DNA of 64,000 nt from Mycolicibacterium flavescens (GTDB taxonomy: Bacteria; Actinomycetota; Actinomycetes; Mycobacteriales; Mycobacteriaceae). Numbering within the stretch: position 1 is the first letter of the stretch; every line of letters begins with the position of its first letter. Under the pieces are notes generated by a model, which saw only the letters and a program-made list of their open reading frames with translations, had not been told where the DNA came from and made no database searches. Below are positions 16,711-24,918 of this stretch, piece after piece. The position numbers and the translations under genes were made by a program. Location: contig LR134353.1 of assembly GCA_900637135.1 (NCBI GenBank), positions 496,001 through 560,000 on the forward strand, in the 5' to 3' direction.

Positions 16711-17873
16711 GACGAGGTCTGCTCGGCTCTTTCCTTCTCGTCCTTCTCTTCGGCCTGGCGCTTGAGGTTCTCCTCGACCTCGACATGCCACTTCTCGTTG
16801 GCCGCCGTGGTGTCGACCTCGATCTCGAAGCGGTCGGTCATGTCCGGGGTGACGTCGGCTACGTCGACGTAGAACTGCTGATACCACCGACGCATCTGGT
16901 ACACCGCACCGTCCTCCTCGACGAGGAGCGGATTGTCGATGCGGGTCTTGTGCTTCCAGATCTCCACGTCCTGAAGGAAGCCCTTGCTGACACCCTCGGT
17001 GAACGTGTTGGCCAGCTTCTCGGTCATCTTCTCGTCCAGGCCCTTGGGCTTCTCGACGATGACGCCCCACTGCAACATGAACGAGTTCTGCGTGACGGGG
17101 TAGTGGCAGTTGATCAGGATCGACTCGGCCTTGTATCCGCCGTAGTTGTTGTGCAGCCAGTTGATCATGAACGACGGGCCGAAATACGACGCCTCCGAGT
17201 CGAGGTGCGCCTCACCGTAGGTGGTGCCCATGTCGTTGATGTCGGGCCGGCCCACGTTGTGCAGATACTGCGACGCGATATGACCTTCGAACACGTTCTT
17301 GAAGTACGTCGGCAAGCCGTAGTGGATGTAGAAGAAGTGCGCCATGTCGGTGACGTTGTCGATGATCTCCCGGCAGTTGGCGTTCTCGATCAGGATCGAG
17401 TTCCACTTCCAGTCGGTCCACTCGTCGCTCTCGACCTCCGGGATGTCGGGGATCCGGACCTCGGGCTGGGGCGGATTGCCCTCGTGGTCGTGCCACACGA
17501 ACAGGAGCCCGCCGCGAACGTCGGTCTCCCAAGCCCGAGTGCGGGCCAGCCGCGGTGTGCGCTTGGCGTAGGGCACCAGCTTGCACTTGCCGTCCCCGCC
17601 CCAGCGCCAGTCGTGGAACGGGCAGGCCACCTCGTCGCCCTTGATCGTGCCCTGGGAGAGGTTTCCGCCCATGTGGCGGCAGTAGCCGTCGAGCACCTTC
17701 ACATCGCCGTGTGAATCGGCGAAGACCACCAGCATGGTGCCGAAGATCTCGATGCCGTGCGGCTTGCCGTCCAGGTAGTCCTTCACCGGGCCGAGGCAGT
17801 GCCAACCCCGGGCGTACCGGTCGGGCAGGGCGCCGGTGTCGATCTCACGAATTCCCGCGCTGTTAGTAGTCAC
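16707..17873 (-). CDS. kshA: 3-ketosteroid 9-alpha-hydroxylase oxygenase KshA
   Basis: KshA is a Rieske non-haem iron oxygenase that, with reductase KshB, hydroxylates C9 of 3-ketosteroids; combined with KstD action this opens ring B. The Rieske ligands are Cys65/His67 (CRHMGG) and Cys84/His87 (CPFHDWR). The mononuclear-iron histidines are His179 and His184 in TDMAHFFYIHYG. The 388-residue length is normal. It starts at GTG 17873, 29 bases from a KstR box, and overlaps the following Cys/His-rich gene. KshB is not in this window. Confidence 0.95.
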   Translation of the reverse strand: MTTNSAGIREIDTGALPDRYARGWHCLGPVKDYLDGKPHGIEIFGTMLVVFADSHGDVKVLDGYCRHMGGNLSQGTIKGDEVACPFHDWRWGGDGKCKLVPYAKRTPRLARTRAWETDVRGGLLFVWHDHEGNPPQPEVRIPDIPEVESDEWTDWKWNSILIENANCREIIDNVTDMAHFFYIHYGLPTYFKNVFEGHIASQYLHNVGRPDINDMGTTYGEAHLDSEASYFGPSFMINWLHNNYGGYKAESILINCHYPVTQNSFMLQWGVIVEKPKGLDEKMTEKLANTFTEGVSKGFLQDVEIWKHKTRIDNPLLVEEDGAVYQMRRWYQQFYVDVADVTPDMTDRFEIEVDTTAANEKWHVEVEENLKRQAEEKDEKERAEQTSS

Positions 17874-17902
17874 GGTGGGCCTCCCGGTTCTGTGTCTCTA
17901 AC

Positions 17903-17916
17903 TAGAACACGTTACA
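17903..17916. promoter_or_regulatory. KstR operator upstream of kshA
   Basis: TAGAACACGTTACA matches TnnAACnnGTTnnA. It lies in the 131-bp gap between kshA and the divergent gamma-carbonic anhydrase-like gene, closer to kshA. Confidence 0.87.
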
Positions 17917-18004
17917 GTTTTGTCCGCTCCACACGCAATCTCTGCAGGTAATCCGCCCCCTTATGAAGCGCTCATTGCGACTCAACTAGGGGTATAACCA
18001 AACG

Positions 18005-18535
18005 ATGCCGTTGTACTCCTTCGAGGGGCGCGCACCGACGATCGATCCGGACGCGTTCATCGCGCCGACGGCCACACTTGTCGGTGACGTGCACGTCGAG
18101 GCGGGCGCCTCGGTGTGGTTCAACGCGGTGCTGCGGGCCGACTTCGCTCCGATCGTGGTCCGCGAGGGCGCCAACGTGCAGGACTGCTGCATCCTGCACG
18201 CGCCACCCGGCATCCCGGTGGACATCGGCCCCGGCGCCACGGTCGCCCACGCGTGCGTCGTGCACGGTGCCCATATCGGCGCGGAGGCGGTGCTCGCCAA
18301 TCACTGCACGGTGCTCGACGGCGCGGTCATCGGCGCGCGCACGATGATCGCGGCGCACTCGCTCGTCGTCGGCGGCACGAAAATCCCCGACGAGGTGCTG
18401 GTGACCGGCGCGCCGGCGAAGGTGCGCGGCCCGATCGCGGGAACCGGCGCCGAGATGTGGGTCAACACCAATCCGGGCGCCTACCAGGAGCTGGCTCGCC
18501 GCTACTCGACGGGCCTGAAACTCGTCGAGGACTGA
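18005..18535 (+). CDS. Gamma-carbonic anhydrase-like left-handed beta-helix protein (Rv3525c-like)
   Basis: The 176-residue protein is built of hexapeptide repeats (ATLVGDVHVEAGASVWFNAV, GATVAHACVVHGAHIGAEA, VLANHCTVLDGAVIGART). Three histidines sit at the positions that bind metal in gamma-carbonic anhydrases (CILHAPPG, VAHACVVHG region and ANHC). These trimeric proteins hydrate CO2 or act as acyl/sugar-binding relatives, so the activity is not certain. The KstR box in the shared intergenic region is 88 bases upstream. Confidence 0.82.
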   Translation: MPLYSFEGRAPTIDPDAFIAPTATLVGDVHVEAGASVWFNAVLRADFAPIVVREGANVQDCCILHAPPGIPVDIGPGATVAHACVVHGAHIGAEAVLANHCTVLDGAVIGARTMIAAHSLVVGGTKIPDEVLVTGAPAKVRGPIAGTGAEMWVNTNPGAYQELARRYSTGLKLVED

Positions 18536-18549
18536 AGTGCGACGTACTG

Positions 18550-19203
18550 CTATTCCGGCAGGCCGGTGCGCAGGGCGATGTCCTGCATCTTGCCGATGTT
18601 GATCACGAATTCGTCGGTGGTGGCATCGCCGAGCGCGCTCTGGAATTCCAGTCGCACCAGCGCCGGCCCCCGGGTGAACAGCAGCAACGTCACCGCCTTG
18701 CTGTCGTCGAGAGACTCGCCGATGGCGATGGTGCCGTCGGTGCCGACCGGCGCCGGCCGCGGCGTCGCGTCGGCGACCACTTGGTTGAGCTGGGGTATGG
18801 CCTCACGCAGCGTCTTGGTCGCGGTTTCGGCGTCCGGGTAGATCGCGACCGTGTCGGCGATCGCACGGGTGTCGTCCTGGTTGACGAACAGCGCGCTCGC
18901 CCCGGGTAGACCGCCAGGGGCCGGGTTCGTCGACTGGACGGTGAAGGTGTCCTCGTCGTCGCTGAGATCGGACGGCTGTAGCAGCAGGCGGCTGTAGTCG
19001 ACGGTCGTGTCCGGCTTGTCGGTGCCGCTGGTCGTGGTGGCGGCAGGCGTCGGAGAGTCGGCTGGTGACGTGGTCGAGCTCGTGGTGCCCGCGTCCGGAC
19101 CTGTGGCAACCGCGTCGCAGCCGACGGCGGCGGCGCAGATCAGCGCCGCCGTGGCGGCGGCAGACATCGACTTCAGACGGGTAATACGGCGGTTTTCAGG
19201 CAA
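18550..19203 (-). CDS. Lipoprotein of unknown function
   Basis: The lipobox AAVGC ends a signal that starts either at TTG 19203 (217 residues, with basic n-region RRITRLK) or ATG 19167. I prefer 19203 because the shorter form lacks positive charge. A Thr/Ser/Pro linker (about 30-65) leads to a compact domain (YSRLLLQPSDLSDDEDTFTV, AIADTVAIYPDAETATKTL, VTLLLFTRGPALVRLEF), resembling the small mycobacterial lipoprotein/sensor folds. It is convergent with the carbonic anhydrase-like gene. Confidence 0.72.
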   Translation of the reverse strand: MPENRRITRLKSMSAAATAALICAAAVGCDAVATGPDAGTTSSTTSPADSPTPAATTTSGTDKPDTTVDYSRLLLQPSDLSDDEDTFTVQSTNPAPGGLPGASALFVNQDDTRAIADTVAIYPDAETATKTLREAIPQLNQVVADATPRPAPVGTDGTIAIGESLDDSKAVTLLLFTRGPALVRLEFQSALGDATTDEFVINIGKMQDIALRTGLPE

Positions 19204-19308
19204 TGCGATCGGACTTCGTTCTCCAGAGTTGGGTCAGAGATCAATAACTCAACGTACCGACCTGACCATCGACGCTGGTTACGGTGCTGCGGGCGGTACG
19301 GTGGCGCC

Positions 19309-20301
19309 ATGACCATCGGCCAAGTTGCCCAACTGTGGCGCCACCCGGTCAAGTCGCTGGGCGGGGTCAAGGTGGACGAGACCCACATCGGTCCGCGCGG
19401 AGTGCTCGGCGACCGGCTGTGGGCGGTTCGTGACCTCGAACGCGACATCACGGCTTCGGCGCGACGCATTCCGCTGCTGCTGACCGCAACGGCGCGCTAC
19501 GTCGACCCGCTGCCACCGGACGCGGGCCCGGGGAATGTACCCGAGGTCGAGATCACCTTCCCTGACGGCACTGTTCTGTCGAGCCGCGACCCCGCGGTGC
19601 ACACCAAGCTCTCCGAACTGGTGGACCGCGAAGTCAAGCTGACCGCGCTGCCGCCCGCCGAGGACACCAGCCTGCACCGCATGCGGCTGCACAACCGGAA
19701 GGACGCCGTGGCCTCGGCCCAGTTGCGCGCCGACTTCGGGGTCACCGAGGGCGAGAAGCTTCCCGACCTGGCGAAGTTCCCGATGGGTGAACTGTTGAAG
19801 CTCGGCCGCTATTCGACGCCGCCCGGCATGTTCGTCGATCTCGCTCCGGTGCACATCATGACCGCCACCAGCGTGGCCGCCATCGCTGACGAGATCGGTG
19901 ACGACGTCGACGTGCGGCGGTTCCGGCCCAATGTGCTGATAACGCTCGATGACCCGGAAGGGGACCTCCCCGAATCGAACTGGGTGGGCGCTAAGACCAG
20001 AGTCGGTGATGTCGGCCTCGAGGTCATCTCGCAGACCGTTCGCTGCGTCGTGCCCAGCCGAGCGCAGCCGGGACTCGAGGTGGACCGCAGGATCACCCGC
20101 GCTGTGGCCGGCCGCGCCCAGCGGTGCCTCGGCGTCTACTGCACAGTCCCGCGGCCCGGCATGGTGCGGGTGGGCGACGACGTCGACATCCGAACGGCCT
20201 CCGCGTCACGTCCGAGGAAGCTGCTCGACGACGCCACGATGAGCGCCAAGCGCTTCACCCTCGGCCTGGCCACCGCGGCCGCCGACCGGATCTTCCGTTA
20301 G
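19309..20301 (+). CDS. MOSC domain-containing protein
   Basis: The 330-residue protein has an N-terminal MOSC beta-barrel (VAQLWRHPVKSLGGVKVDE, GVLGDRLWAV) and a C-terminal MOSC domain (DVRRFRPNVLITLDD, RCLGVYCTV, MVRVGDDVDI). MOSC proteins bind molybdenum cofactor or pyridoxal-type adducts in reductases and sulfurtransferases. The usual conserved cysteine may be RCVVPSR or RCLGVYC; I cannot decide. Its stop codon overlaps that of the convergent NTF2-like gene by three bases (20299-20301 against 20298-20300). Confidence 0.83.
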   Translation: MTIGQVAQLWRHPVKSLGGVKVDETHIGPRGVLGDRLWAVRDLERDITASARRIPLLLTATARYVDPLPPDAGPGNVPEVEITFPDGTVLSSRDPAVHTKLSELVDREVKLTALPPAEDTSLHRMRLHNRKDAVASAQLRADFGVTEGEKLPDLAKFPMGELLKLGRYSTPPGMFVDLAPVHIMTATSVAAIADEIGDDVDVRRFRPNVLITLDDPEGDLPESNWVGAKTRVGDVGLEVISQTVRCVVPSRAQPGLEVDRRITRAVAGRAQRCLGVYCTVPRPGMVRVGDDVDIRTASASRPRKLLDDATMSAKRFTLGLATAAADRIFR

Positions 20302-20714
20302 AGCTTGCGCGCGCTGGCGGTCGCGCGGTCCAGCTCCCAATAGGCGCGCAGTGCAACGAGTTTGCCCGCGTCGTCGACGCGGTAGGTGAACACGCCCTCG
20401 GCCGTCACCTCGTAGCCCGCGGACTGGATCACGATACGGCCGACGTTGGCTTCCTCGTTGCCGCACTGAAACGTCTCGACGAAGTCGAAACGCAACTCGC
20501 TGGGCGCGATCGCCTTGTCGTAGAACGCGGCGATGGCTTCCTTGCCGCGATGGCCTTTGCCCTCCGGGTCGAAATGCGACGGCCCGATCGGATCTTCGAC
20601 GACGGCGTCCTCGGCGAAGTTGTCCAGCCATGCCTGCTTGTCGTGGGCGATCGCCGCCACGCGGGATCGCTTGCCCGCCAGGTGGACCGGTGCGTCGGGG
20701 TTGGTGACGGTCAC
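20298..20714 (-). CDS. NTF2-like/SnoaL-type protein, last gene of the ltp3-ltp4 operon
   Basis: The 138-residue protein has the NTF2/ketosteroid-isomerase-like fold pattern: WLDNFAEDAVVEDPIGPS, a GKEAIAAFYDKAI helix, and alternating strands ending in YRVDDAGKLVALRAYWEL. Relatives are ketosteroid isomerases, hydratases and cyclases acting on hydrophobic substrates. GTG 20714 overlaps the upstream LLM gene stop by four bases, so it is translated with the KstR-controlled operon. A sterol or steroid-acyl substrate is likely from context only. Confidence 0.8.
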   Translation of the reverse strand: MTVTNPDAPVHLAGKRSRVAAIAHDKQAWLDNFAEDAVVEDPIGPSHFDPEGKGHRGKEAIAAFYDKAIAPSELRFDFVETFQCGNEEANVGRIVIQSAGYEVTAEGVFTYRVDDAGKLVALRAYWELDRATASARKL

Positions 20715-21604
20715 TGCTGCCAGCCCGAGTGGATGTAGGTGTCGGCGAAGCGCTTCATCGAATCCTGTTTGTCCTTGAGCGGTGCGTCGAAGCCCAATCC
20801 TTCGAACACCCAGGGCATCACGATGTTGTCGGTGACGCCGGATTCGGCGAGTTCACGGTGGCCGTCGACGCCGAACTTGTCGATGCACACCGCTTGAAAC
20901 TCGAACGGTGCATCGGCGCGACCGTATTCGGCGAGCAGCGCCTTGAGCTTGGCGATCGTCTCGGCCAGCTGCTCACCGGTCATCATCGCGCTGGTCCACC
21001 CGTCGCCGACACGCGCCGCGCGCTTGAGCGCGACGTCGGTGTGGCCGCCGACGTAGAACGGGACCGCTTCGGTGGGCGCCGGACTCATCTGCAGCTTGTC
21101 GAAGTCGTAGAACTCGCCGTGGAACTCGACCATGCCGCCGGCCAGCACGAGTTTGATGACCTCGATCATCTCGTCGACCCGCTTGCCGCGCTTTGCGTAT
21201 GGCTGGCCGCACCATTCGAACTCCTCAGGTGCCCAACCGATCCCGACACCGAACCCGAACCGGTTGTTCGTCAGGTTGGCCACCGAGCCGACCTGGCGCG
21301 CGAGCAGCAGCGGGTTGCGTGAGCCCAACTTCATCACGTTGGTGTAAAAGCGCAGCGTCGACGTCACCGCACCCATCGCACCGGCGGCGATCAGCGGGTC
21401 CACCCAGGGGGTGTTCTCGTCCCACATCCGCGAGCCGTCCGGGGTGTAGGGGTAGTCCGCCGATTGCTTCTCCATATAGAAGATGGAGTCCGGCAACGCG
21501 ATCGAGGTGAAGCCAACCTCCTCGGCGGTCCTGGCGATGTCGACGAGCTGGTCGATCGGGCACATCGGTACCGCGCAGGTGTACTGCATCCGGGTCACGG
21601 TCAC
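20711..21604 (-). CDS. LLM-class (F420-type) flavin oxidoreductase
   Basis: This is a luciferase-like monooxygenase/F420-dependent reductase with a TIM barrel: VPMCPIDQLVDIARTAEEVG at the N-terminus, TNNRFGFGVGIGWAPEEF in the middle, and YVGGHTDVALKRAARVGDGW. I take GTG 21604 because it overlaps the ltp4 stop by four bases as elsewhere in this operon (297 residues); ATG 21589 is the alternative. It probably reduces or oxidises a sterol side-chain intermediate, but the substrate is unknown. Confidence 0.82.
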   Translation of the reverse strand: MTVTRMQYTCAVPMCPIDQLVDIARTAEEVGFTSIALPDSIFYMEKQSADYPYTPDGSRMWDENTPWVDPLIAAGAMGAVTSTLRFYTNVMKLGSRNPLLLARQVGSVANLTNNRFGFGVGIGWAPEEFEWCGQPYAKRGKRVDEMIEVIKLVLAGGMVEFHGEFYDFDKLQMSPAPTEAVPFYVGGHTDVALKRAARVGDGWTSAMMTGEQLAETIAKLKALLAEYGRADAPFEFQAVCIDKFGVDGHRELAESGVTDNIVMPWVFEGLGFDAPLKDKQDSMKRFADTYIHSGWQQ

Positions 21605-22776
21605 GCTGCCGGCTTGTCGCTGGAAACCACCCACATCGAGTAGTACTGCGATCCGCCGCCGTAGGCGTGGCCGAGCGCCTTGCGGGCGCCCTCGACCTGG
21701 TGCTCACCGGCCTTGCCCATCACCTGGATCGCCGCCTCGGCGAACCGGATCATGCCCGACGCGCCAATGGGATTGCTCGACAGCACACCGCCAGAGGCGT
21801 TGAGCGGGATGCGTCCGCCGATCGCGGTCTCCCCGGCCTCGGTCAGCTTCCAGCCCTCTCCCTCCGCTGCGAAGCCGAGGTTCTCGAGCCACATCGGCTC
21901 GAACCAGGAGAAAGGCACATAGATCTCGGCGACGTCGATCTCGTCGATCGGGCTCGTGATGCCCGCGGATTTCCACAACGCCTTGGCCGCGTCGCGGCCC
22001 GCTTGCGGGTTGACCTGATCGCGACCCGAGTACGCCAGTGGTTCGGTGCGAAGCGCGGTCGCGTGGATCCAGGCGACCGGGTTGCCGTCGGCCAGACGCT
22101 GGTCGGCGATTTCCTCGTTGCCGATCACCAGTGCGCAGGCACCGTCGGAGGACGGGCACGTCTCGTCGAATCGGATGGGGTCCCACAGCATCTGCGATGA
22201 CATCACCTTCTCCAGCGTGATGTCGGGCTGATGCAGATGGGCCAACGGGTTCTTGGCGCCGTTGAGCCGGTCCTTGACCGCAACCATCGCACCGATGTGG
22301 TTGGGTGCCCCGGAGCGGCGGATGTAGGCGCGCACGTGTGGGGCGAAGTAACCGCCTGCGCCCGCGCCGACGGGTTTGGTGAACGGCACCGGAATGCTCA
22401 ACGCCCACATGGCGTTCGACTCGGACTGCTTCTCCCACGCCATCGCCAGCACGCGCCGGTACTTCCCGGACTGCACGAGGCTGGCGGCCACCACCGCGGT
22501 CGAACCGCCCACCGAACCGGCGGTGTGCACGCGGATCAACGGCTTGTTCGTCGCACCGACGGCATCGGCCATGAACAGTTCGGGCATCATCACGCCCTCG
22601 AAGAAGTCGGGCGCCTTGCCGACCACCACCGCGTCGATATCGTCCATCGTCGCGCCCGCGTCGGACAGCGCCTTGTCGATGGCTTCGCGCACCAGGCCGT
22701 TCATCGACACGTCCTGGCGCTTGGCGACGTATTTCGTCTGTCCGGTGCCCAGTACCGCAGCCAGTTGCTTGCTCAT
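21601..22776 (-). CDS. ltp4: Thiolase-fold lipid-transfer protein Ltp4 (Rv3522-like)
   Basis: The 391-residue protein has the thiolase/SCP-x-like fold. In the usual nucleophile region it reads RVHTAGSVGGSTAV with no cysteine. Later landmarks are DGACALVIGNEEIAD, INEIDVAEIYVPFSW-type sequence and LNASGGVLSSNPIGASG. In Rhodococcus, Ltp3 and Ltp4 are required for degrading C-24-branched sterol side chains, where these proteins act as aldol lyases with DUF35 partners. The ATG at 22776 overlaps the ltp3 stop by four bases. Confidence 0.85.
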   Translation of the reverse strand: MSKQLAAVLGTGQTKYVAKRQDVSMNGLVREAIDKALSDAGATMDDIDAVVVGKAPDFFEGVMMPELFMADAVGATNKPLIRVHTAGSVGGSTAVVAASLVQSGKYRRVLAMAWEKQSESNAMWALSIPVPFTKPVGAGAGGYFAPHVRAYIRRSGAPNHIGAMVAVKDRLNGAKNPLAHLHQPDITLEKVMSSQMLWDPIRFDETCPSSDGACALVIGNEEIADQRLADGNPVAWIHATALRTEPLAYSGRDQVNPQAGRDAAKALWKSAGITSPIDEIDVAEIYVPFSWFEPMWLENLGFAAEGEGWKLTEAGETAIGGRIPLNASGGVLSSNPIGASGMIRFAEAAIQVMGKAGEHQVEGARKALGHAYGGGSQYYSMWVVSSDKPAA

Positions 22777-23840
22777 GACCGTCCTTCCAGGACCGCGACC
22801 AGATTCTGTTGCAGCGCAGGCCCGCTCGTGGCATGCGCCAACACCCGCTGGGCCGATCCGTCGAAGATGTGCCGGGCCGCGAAGCCGATGCGCTCGAGGC
22901 CCGCGGAGAACATCGGGTTGGCGGACAAAGCTCCACCCGACGGGTTGACCTTCGCCGACGGGGGCAGCCCGATCGCCTCGGTGAGGATCAGGTGCTGGTG
23001 GCTGAACGGCGCGTAGATCTCGGCCACCTCGATGGATCCCGCGTCACCGCCGGTGGCTGCCTGTGCCGATGCCGCCGTCGACGGCGAGGTGGTCAGATCA
23101 CGGGCGCCCAGTATCGGCGTCTCGATGCGATGTTCGATCCCGGTGATCCACGCGGGGTTCTCGCGGAGCTCACGTGCCCGGTCGCCGGCGGCGAGCACGA
23201 TCGCCGACGCGCCGTCGGTGATCGGCGCGATGTCGTGGCGGCGCAACGGATCCGCGAAGTACGGACGTTCCAAGAGTTCATCGATCGATTTGGCCGGCTT
23301 CTCGCTGTCGGTGCGGCCGGCGGCCGTCATCGCGTCCAACGCCACCTGCGCCATCTGCTCGGCGGTCCACTTGCCGGCGTCCAGTCCGAACCGCGCCTGC
23401 AGGCCCGCCATCGACACCGCGTCCGGCCACAGCGGGGCCACGCTGTACGGGTCGGTCTGCAGCGCCAGCACCCGGCGCAGCACGCCGGCGCTCGACTTGC
23501 CGAAGCCGTACACCAGCGCGGTGTCCACCTCACCGGTGAGGATCTTGATGTAGGCCTCATACAGCGCCCACGCCGCGTCCATCTCGACGTGCGACTCGTT
23601 GATGGGCGGCACCGCACCGATCGAGTCGATCGCGGAGATGAACGAGAAAGCCCGGCCCGCAAGATAATCCGAAGAACCCGAGCACCAGAATCCGATATCG
23701 GTCTGTTTCAGGCCGAGCTCGTCGTAGAGCTGATGGAAGCACGGCATCAGCATCTCGACGCCATTGGTGGTCCCGTCGGTGCGCCGTACATGTGGTGCGT
23801 GCGCGAAGCCGACGACCGCTACCCCGTTGTCCGAAGTCAT
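22773..23840 (-). CDS. ltp3: Thiolase-fold lipid-transfer protein Ltp3 (Rv3523-like)
   Basis: The 355-residue SCP-x thiolase-like protein retains a cysteine at the nucleophile region (FWCSGSSDYLAG, Cys53), unlike Ltp4. Other landmarks are ESHVEMDAAWALYEAYI, TDGASAIVLAAGDRA and VNPSGGALSANPMFSAG. It begins 15 bases after the OB-fold gene and likely works as a heterocomplex with Ltp4 and that protein on C-24-branched side chains. The split of roles between Ltp3 and Ltp4 is inferred. Confidence 0.85.
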   Translation of the reverse strand: MTSDNGVAVVGFAHAPHVRRTDGTTNGVEMLMPCFHQLYDELGLKQTDIGFWCSGSSDYLAGRAFSFISAIDSIGAVPPINESHVEMDAAWALYEAYIKILTGEVDTALVYGFGKSSAGVLRRVLALQTDPYSVAPLWPDAVSMAGLQARFGLDAGKWTAEQMAQVALDAMTAAGRTDSEKPAKSIDELLERPYFADPLRRHDIAPITDGASAIVLAAGDRARELRENPAWITGIEHRIETPILGARDLTTSPSTAASAQAATGGDAGSIEVAEIYAPFSHQHLILTEAIGLPPSAKVNPSGGALSANPMFSAGLERIGFAARHIFDGSAQRVLAHATSGPALQQNLVAVLEGRS

Positions 23841-23855
23841 GAAGTGAAAGCCCCT

Positions 23856-24860
23856 TTACAGGTGGTGCTTGTAGGAGTCGTAGTCGGCGTCGGGCTCACC
23901 CGTCGGCCGGAAGTGGTCGATGTTGTCGATGCCCAGGCCCCACTCCTCGCGCGGTTTCCAGACCGCTTCCACGCGCATGCCCATCCGGACCTCGGACGCC
24001 TCGATCTCGGTCACCAAGTGCAGGAAGGGAATGTCGGCGCCGTCGAGCAGCACGTAGGCGGCGACGTAGGGCGGTTTGATGCGTTGCCCGGCGAACGGGA
24101 TGTTGATCACCGCGAACGTGGTGACGGTGCCCTTGTCCGAGAGCTCGATGAACTCGTCGAGCGCGAGACCCGTTGCGGGGTCGGCCTCTCTGGGCGGGAA
24201 GTACACCTTGCCGGGCTTGCCGTCACGGCCCCGCTTCGAGCGCGCCCCGAGCAGCTTGCCCTCCTCGAGCGCCCGCAGGAATGTGCTCTCGGGCAGCGAT
24301 GCGGTGTGCTGGATCTCGATCGACGACGGGGACACCTGCACCTTCACCGGGTCACGGTCGTCGGGCTGACCCTCCGGTTCCGCCTCGTCGCCGAGGGCGA
24401 AGTACGCGATGTCGGTGATGGCGCCGACCGGTTCGTCGACCCAGTGCGCGTGCACCCGCGCGCCGGTGCTGATCGCGTCGGACGACTCGGCGTCGACGGC
24501 GTGCAACAGCGGGGTGTCGGCGCCGTCGAGTTTGATCAGCGCCCATGCGAACGGCCGGTCGAGAGGCTGGCCCTCCAGCGGGGCCGGCTGCCAGGTCCAC
24601 GAAACCACGGTCCCGACACCGGCCACCGGTACGATTTCCGTCAATCGCTCGTAGGTCACGGGATCGAACTCGGCAGGCGGCACGTGCACCCGCCCATCCG
24701 AACCGCGCACTCCGACGATGCGTCGCTCCCGCAGAGCGGTGAAGAACTGGGACAGGAGTGGTCCGACTGAACGGGTGTAGTCGAATGAGAGCTTCAGCGG
24801 CGCGGAAAGCGGCCGCTCATGCGGATCGATCTGCACCGGGCTGCTTTGGCTGGTGGTCAC
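23856..24860 (-). CDS. Tandem OB-fold (DUF35-like) partner of Ltp3/Ltp4 (Rv3521-like)
   Basis: Two DUF35/OB-fold units occur in one 334-residue chain. Unit 1 begins LSQFFTALRERRIVGVRG and unit 2 begins FLRALEEGKLLGARSKRG; both continue into a VPPAEFDP or FPPREADP turn and an OB barrel (VSWTWQP, VTTFAVINIPFAG). DUF35 partners normally carry a four-Cys zinc ribbon before the barrel, yet this protein has no cysteine at all. Such proteins scaffold thiolase-type aldol lyases. GTG 24860, nine bases from a KstR box, is the start; the open frame upstream to 25022 overlaps the divergent gene and is not used. Confidence 0.83.
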   Translation of the reverse strand: MTTSQSSPVQIDPHERPLSAPLKLSFDYTRSVGPLLSQFFTALRERRIVGVRGSDGRVHVPPAEFDPVTYERLTEIVPVAGVGTVVSWTWQPAPLEGQPLDRPFAWALIKLDGADTPLLHAVDAESSDAISTGARVHAHWVDEPVGAITDIAYFALGDEAEPEGQPDDRDPVKVQVSPSSIEIQHTASLPESTFLRALEEGKLLGARSKRGRDGKPGKVYFPPREADPATGLALDEFIELSDKGTVTTFAVINIPFAGQRIKPPYVAAYVLLDGADIPFLHLVTEIEASEVRMGMRVEAVWKPREEWGLGIDNIDHFRPTGEPDADYDSYKHHL

Positions 24861-24869
24861 GGCATCGAG

Positions 24870-24883
24870 TAGAACAGGTTCTA
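24870..24883. promoter_or_regulatory. KstR operator between the ltp operon and the Rv3520c-like gene
   Basis: TAGAACAGGTTCTA matches TnnAACnnGTTnnA. It lies nine bases from the OB-fold GTG and 35 bases from the divergent LLM ATG, so one site likely serves both. Confidence 0.87.
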
Positions 24884-24918
24884 ACAATGGTTTCAAGACA
24901 CCGTTATGAGGTCTGCGA

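Noticed and set aside
22809..24770. A 653-codon open frame antisense to ltp3 and the OB-fold gene
   Set aside because: It is Arg/His/Gly-rich low-quality sequence caused by high GC third positions; the opposite strand encodes clear family proteins.
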